Assembly (NCBI GenBank): GCA_003162415.1
Contig: PMOL01000011.1
Span: forward strand, 492,492-556,491
Length of the DNA: 64,000 nucleotides
Reading direction: 5' to 3'
DNA from: Candidatus Dormiibacterota bacterium
GTDB lineage: Bacteria; Chloroflexota; Dormibacteria; Aeolococcales; Aeolococcaceae
The first letter of the stretch is position 1. Each line of letters opens with the position of its first letter. A program made the translations under genes and the position numbers. The notes below the pieces were generated by a model. That model had not been told where the DNA came from. It saw only the letters and a program-made list of their open reading frames with translations, and searched no databases. Below are positions 60,737-64,000 of the stretch, piece by piece.

Positions 60737-62053
60737 CTACTCGTCGGAATCGACGAAGTAGGTCTCGCAGGCGAGTTCCAGCAGCTCGCTGTTCAACTCG
60801 ACCGGCTTGCCGAGGTACAGCGCAGCGTGGATCACGTGGTTGAGCAGGTCTCGAGGATGCGTGCCGTGCAGCGGGCGTCCCTTCGCAAAATAATGCTTCT
60901 CGAGCAGGCGGTCGACGAGCCCCTCGTCCATGCGGAGGTTGTTGTCGACGCAGTTCCGCCGCCAGATCTCCTTGTACTCGTCGACGGTCGGATCCGGGAC
61001 GTGCACTTTGAAGCGCACGCGGCGCAGGAACGCCTCGTCCATGAGGTTCTGCGGCCGCAGGTTGGTGGAGAGCATCACCATGCAGGTGAACGGCACAGGG
61101 ATGCTCGACCCGGCGCGGGGGATGTTGAGGTAGTCGACCTTCTTCTCCAGCGGCACGATGAGCCGGTTGAGCAGATCGCGCGGCGACATGTTCTGCTGGC
61201 GGCCGAAGTCGTCAATCAGGAAGAGGCCGCCATTGGCCTTGAGCTGCATCGAGGCCTCGTAGAAGCCGAGGGTGTGGTCGAAACCGAGCTCGAGCATCCG
61301 TGGGGTCAGCTCACCACCAACCTTGACCGCGGGTCGCTTGGCGAGCTGCCAGCGACGGTCGTGGGGAGGCAGCTCGCGGTCGATGGGCTCGTGGTGGATC
61401 GGGTCGTAGAAACGGATCACCTCGCCGTGGACGTAGAGCGCACGCGGGATGAACATCGGCGCGCCGAGCAGCGATGCCGCCGCCTCGGCGATGGTCGTCT
61501 TGCCGTTGCCCGGAGGCCCGTAGAGGAAGACGGCCTGGCGTGCGCTCAGCGCGGGCCCGAGATGGTCGAGCACGACCTCCGACAGCACCAGGTGGCTGAA
61601 GGCATCGTGGAGCCGGGCACGGTTGACCTGGCCGTCCACATGGGACTGGCGCTCGGCCATCGCCGTGTAGTCGGCGATCGGCACCGGGGCGGGGCCGGCG
61701 TACTGGTTGATCTCGAGCAGCTCGCGGGCGCGCTGGCGGCCGGTGGTCGAGATCATGTGCTGCATGCCTGCGTTGATCGGCTCGCCCGGATCGAGCGTCG
61801 CGGTGTGCACGCCGGTCGACGAGCAGTACCCCTCGTCGGCGAGGAACCTCGAGGTGGTGTCGATGAACGAGAAGGGCAGGCAGAGATGATTCGCGATGTC
61901 GCGACCGAGCATGCTGCCGTTGAAATACAGCACCTTGAGGACGAGGTCGCAGACAAAGCTGAATGGGAGCCCGGTCTCCTCAGCCGTCCTCGGAGCCGGA
62001 GGCAGCGCGATCGGACTGGAGACGGGCGCGGTCACAGGCGCAATCACTGCCAT
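60737..62053 (-). CDS. AAA family ATPase with N-terminal winged-helix-like domain
   Basis: In this 438-residue protein, residues 30-115 look like a winged helix (CDLVLKVLYFNGSMLGRDIA, then SFIDTTSRFLADEGY). A single AAA module follows, with Walker A GPPGNGKT at 179-186 and Walker B LFLIDD at 277-282. VMLSTNLRP provides sensor 1 and EAFLRRVRFKVHV the arginine-rich segment. The protein could remodel a membrane or protein partner. A 50-residue membrane protein is encoded divergently 98 bp away. I do not recognise a characterised relative. Confidence 0.75.
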   Translation of the reverse strand: MAVIAPVTAPVSSPIALPPAPRTAEETGLPFSFVCDLVLKVLYFNGSMLGRDIANHLCLPFSFIDTTSRFLADEGYCSSTGVHTATLDPGEPINAGMQHMISTTGRQRARELLEINQYAGPAPVPIADYTAMAERQSHVDGQVNRARLHDAFSHLVLSEVVLDHLGPALSARQAVFLYGPPGNGKTTIAEAAASLLGAPMFIPRALYVHGEVIRFYDPIHHEPIDRELPPHDRRWQLAKRPAVKVGGELTPRMLELGFDHTLGFYEASMQLKANGGLFLIDDFGRQQNMSPRDLLNRLIVPLEKKVDYLNIPRAGSSIPVPFTCMVMLSTNLRPQNLMDEAFLRRVRFKVHVPDPTVDEYKEIWRRNCVDNNLRMDEGLVDRLLEKHYFAKGRPLHGTHPRDLLNHVIHAALYLGKPVELNSELLELACETYFVDSDE

Positions 62054-62151
62054 CGGCGTCCGATTGTGTCATGGGCCGGTTTGCCCTTCCGGTACGCGTG
62101 ACGGATTGTCATACGACCGTTCCAGGGATCCTGCTGGTACGGTTGGAGGCG

Positions 62152-62304
62152 ATGGCGGTACCACTGGACGAAGGCGCCCCTGGCAGGCGCCGGGTGGGGC
62201 CCTTCTGGATCGAGGAGGGTCCGGGCGCGCTCCTGGCCGGGGCGGCCATCATCGCCATCTTCGCCGCCCTGTTCGTCCTGGCCGTCGCGATGCGTCCGGC
62301 GTAA
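62152..62304 (+). CDS. Small single-pass membrane protein
   Basis: This 50-residue protein starts MAVPLDEGAPGRRRVGPFWI and has one hydrophobic helix (about residues 26-47: GALLAGAAIIAIFAALFVLAVA) and a short tail. GGAGG lies just 2 nt before ATG 62152, close but usable. It lies between the divergent AAA ATPase gene and the penicillin-binding protein gene on the same strand as the latter. Its size and clean helix suggest a real small protein that could assist either neighbour; no family is recognised. Confidence 0.5.
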   Translation: MAVPLDEGAPGRRRVGPFWIEEGPGALLAGAAIIAIFAALFVLAVAMRPA

Positions 62305-62412
62305 CCCAGCCAGCACCGTGACGTTTCATCCGGGAACTCGACAGCACTGCCGGCGCGCCACTACGCTGCGGAGTCAGGAGACGATCTCGCACATGCATTC
62401 GACGGTTCGGGC

Positions 62413-64000
62413 GTGAGCCTCGACCAGAGCCCGGAAGCCCGGCGCCGCCGGGCGGGCCTGCCGAACGGCTCCCGCACCCCGATGCGCGCCACCGGCTCGA
62501 ACAACCCGGGCATCGGCGCCGCCGAGGCCGCCGCTCGTGCCGAGCTGCGCCGCCGGCGGGCCAGCGCCTACCGCCACCTGCGCACCCCGCGCAAGCGGGG
62601 CCGCGTTCTTCGAATCGTCCTGATCGCGATCACCATCTTCGCGGCGATCGGCGCGGGCACGGTCGGCGCGGTGTTCGCGGGCTATAACGCCTACAAGGGA
62701 CAGCTCCCGGACGCGGCGACCATCACCAACATGGAGCCGGAGATCGACACCAATGTCTACGACAGCGCGGGCGGCCTGATCCACGTCTTCCACAACGAGA
62801 GCTACCGCCATGTCCACGAGGATTTGACCCAGATCTCGCCCTACTTCAAGGAAGCGATCGTCGCCATCGAGGATCACAACTTCTACACCGAGGGCTCGTG
62901 GGACCTCGCGCGCCTGGTGGAGTCGGGCATTGCCGACGTGACCCATCACGGAGCCTCGCTCCAGGGCGGGTCGACGATCACCGAGCAGCTCGCCAAGATC
63001 AGCCTCTACGGGGGCGCGGATCCACCTCAGAGCATCGACTACAAGATCAAGGAGATCGTGCTCGGCAACGAGATCGCACTCAACTTCACCAAGAACGAAA
63101 TCCTCGACATGTACGTCAACCGGATCTTCTACGGCAACTTCGCCGTCGGCGTCGGAAGCGCAGCCGAGATGTATTTCCTCAAGCCCGCGAACCAGCTCGA
63201 CCTTGCTCAGGCATCGATGCTCGCCGGTCTCCCCCAGTCACCGACCGCCTACAACCCCCTGCTTCACGACCCCGGCGTGGCCATCAACCCACTTGCCAAG
63301 TCTCGCCAGAAGGCGGTGCTGCAGGCGATGCAGGCGAGCGGCTACATCACCCAGGCGCAGGGCGTCGCCGCTTACAACGAGAAGCTCACCGTCCATTCGT
63401 GGACTGAATCCGAGCCCAATCCAAATTACGACCTCGATTTCGTCGATTACCTCGAGACCTACCTCAACCAGAGTTTCCCGCAGTACGCGAGCCCCGGTGG
63501 CTACGAGATCCATACCACCATCGACCAGGCGAAGCAGAACCTCGCGTACAGCACGGTCCACAACCTGGTGGCCGGTGAGCGCGTGAAGGAGAACATGGGT
63601 GACGGAGCCCTGGTGAGCCTGGATCCCCAGAACGGTGAGGTCCTCGCCATGGTCGGCACCTGGAACTACGCCGACCCGCACTTCGGCCAGCAGAACGAGG
63701 CGGCCGCGGTCCAGTTGAACATGGGGTCCACCACCAAGCTGTTCACGTACACGACGGCCATCGCGTCAACCAAGTTCACGATGACCACGCCGATGCTCGA
63801 CCAGCGATTCAACTTTCCGATCCCAGGTTCCAGCGGCTACGACCCGTTCGACGATGATCGCCATACCCACGGGACTTGCGACCTCAAGCTGTGCCTGGGG
63901 AACTCATTCAACATTCCGGCGGTCAAGACCGAGTACGCGACCGGCACGCAGTACATCGCCAACACCGAGCTGGCCATGGGCGTGCAGTCGCTCAATCAGA
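62413..64000 (+). CDS. Class A penicillin-binding protein (PBP1A-like), 3' end outside window
   Basis: This partial protein, about 529 residues inside the window, polymerises and cross-links peptidoglycan. An arginine-rich cytoplasmic tail of about 65 residues precedes one helix (VLRIVLIAITIFAAIGAGTV). The GT51 transglycosylase domain shows AIVAIEDHNFYTEGSWD, with the catalytic glutamate, and GGSTITEQLAK. The transpeptidase domain shows the serine motif S-T-T-K in NMGSTTKLFTYT and the S-F-N motif in LGNSFNIPAVKT. The K-T-G motif would lie beyond 64000. GTG 62413 or ATG 62482 starts the protein; no clear Shine-Dalgarno decides. Confidence 0.88.
   Translation, partial: MSLDQSPEARRRRAGLPNGSRTPMRATGSNNPGIGAAEAAARAELRRRRASAYRHLRTPRKRGRVLRIVLIAITIFAAIGAGTVGAVFAGYNAYKGQLPDAATITNMEPEIDTNVYDSAGGLIHVFHNESYRHVHEDLTQISPYFKEAIVAIEDHNFYTEGSWDLARLVESGIADVTHHGASLQGGSTITEQLAKISLYGGADPPQSIDYKIKEIVLGNEIALNFTKNEILDMYVNRIFYGNFAVGVGSAAEMYFLKPANQLDLAQASMLAGLPQSPTAYNPLLHDPGVAINPLAKSRQKAVLQAMQASGYITQAQGVAAYNEKLTVHSWTESEPNPNYDLDFVDYLETYLNQSFPQYASPGGYEIHTTIDQAKQNLAYSTVHNLVAGERVKENMGDGALVSLDPQNGEVLAMVGTWNYADPHFGQQNEAAAVQLNMGSTTKLFTYTTAIASTKFTMTTPMLDQRFNFPIPGSSGYDPFDDDRHTHGTCDLKLCLGNSFNIPAVKTEYATGTQYIANTELAMGVQSLNQ

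Noticed and set aside
1-64000. CRISPR arrays, rRNA genes, riboswitches, insertion sequences
   Set aside because: No regularly spaced repeats, rRNA-like segments, known riboswitch cores or transposase genes were found on reading both strands.

Overview
The window reads as a chromosome segment of a GC-rich, free-living Terrabacteria-type bacterium. A Chloroflexota or Dormibacterota-like soil lineage is my best guess, with Actinomycetota as the alternative. The basis is an F420-type luciferase-like oxidoreductase, a ClgR-like regulator coupled to ClpP, many GTG/TTG starts, several transcripts that look leaderless, and GC-rich codon use. The taxonomic call is an inference.

Region 1 (34-7995) is an integrated mobile element. 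It sits in the 3' half of a tRNA-Ala(CGC) gene whose 3' half is repeated about 7.9 kb downstream (attR). It carries a tyrosine recombinase next to attL, a small XRE regulator, a 676-bp non-coding stretch with strong hairpins just before a MobF/TrwC relaxase-helicase, and a cargo operon (YtrA-type GntR regulator, ABC ATPase, ABC permease). No type IV secretion genes are present, so it looks mobilizable rather than self-transmissible.

Region 2 (8047-11405) is a set of small minus-strand genes: a RibD/DHFR-like reductase, an ArsR + AHSA1 pair with a tandem palindromic operator, a VapBC toxin-antitoxin pair with its own palindrome, and an F420-type oxidoreductase.

Region 3 (11554-42523) is a large surface-glycan locus. 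It opens with a complete pseudaminic acid pathway (PseB, C, G, F on plus; PseI, H on minus) with a flippase and a candidate glycosyltransferase in the same operon. It continues with a capsule-type glycosyltransferase, three large polytopic membrane proteins, three methyltransferases, three GT2 transferases, three nucleotide-sugar SDR enzymes, a split transketolase, a UDP-sugar 6-dehydrogenase and a priming polyprenyl-phosphate sugar transferase. Together they can make activated sugars, start a lipid-linked glycan, extend, modify and export it.

Region 4 (42836-48875) holds a D,D-carboxypeptidase, a MOSC protein, the ClgR-like/ClpP operon, a small membrane protein, and an ECF sigma factor coupled to a membrane-anchored beta-propeller-like protein.

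Region 5 (48994-60192) looks like an organic-acid uptake and catabolism locus. A LIV-type ABC transporter (livF, G, M, H, J), a family III CoA-transferase and a YdiJ-like FAD/Fe-S dehydrogenase run leftward. A GntR/FCD regulator and malonyl-CoA decarboxylase run rightward from the same intergenic region, which carries two palindromes. The window ends with an OsmC protein, an AAA ATPase with a winged-helix-like N-terminus, a 50-residue membrane protein and the start of a class A penicillin-binding protein that runs off the right edge.
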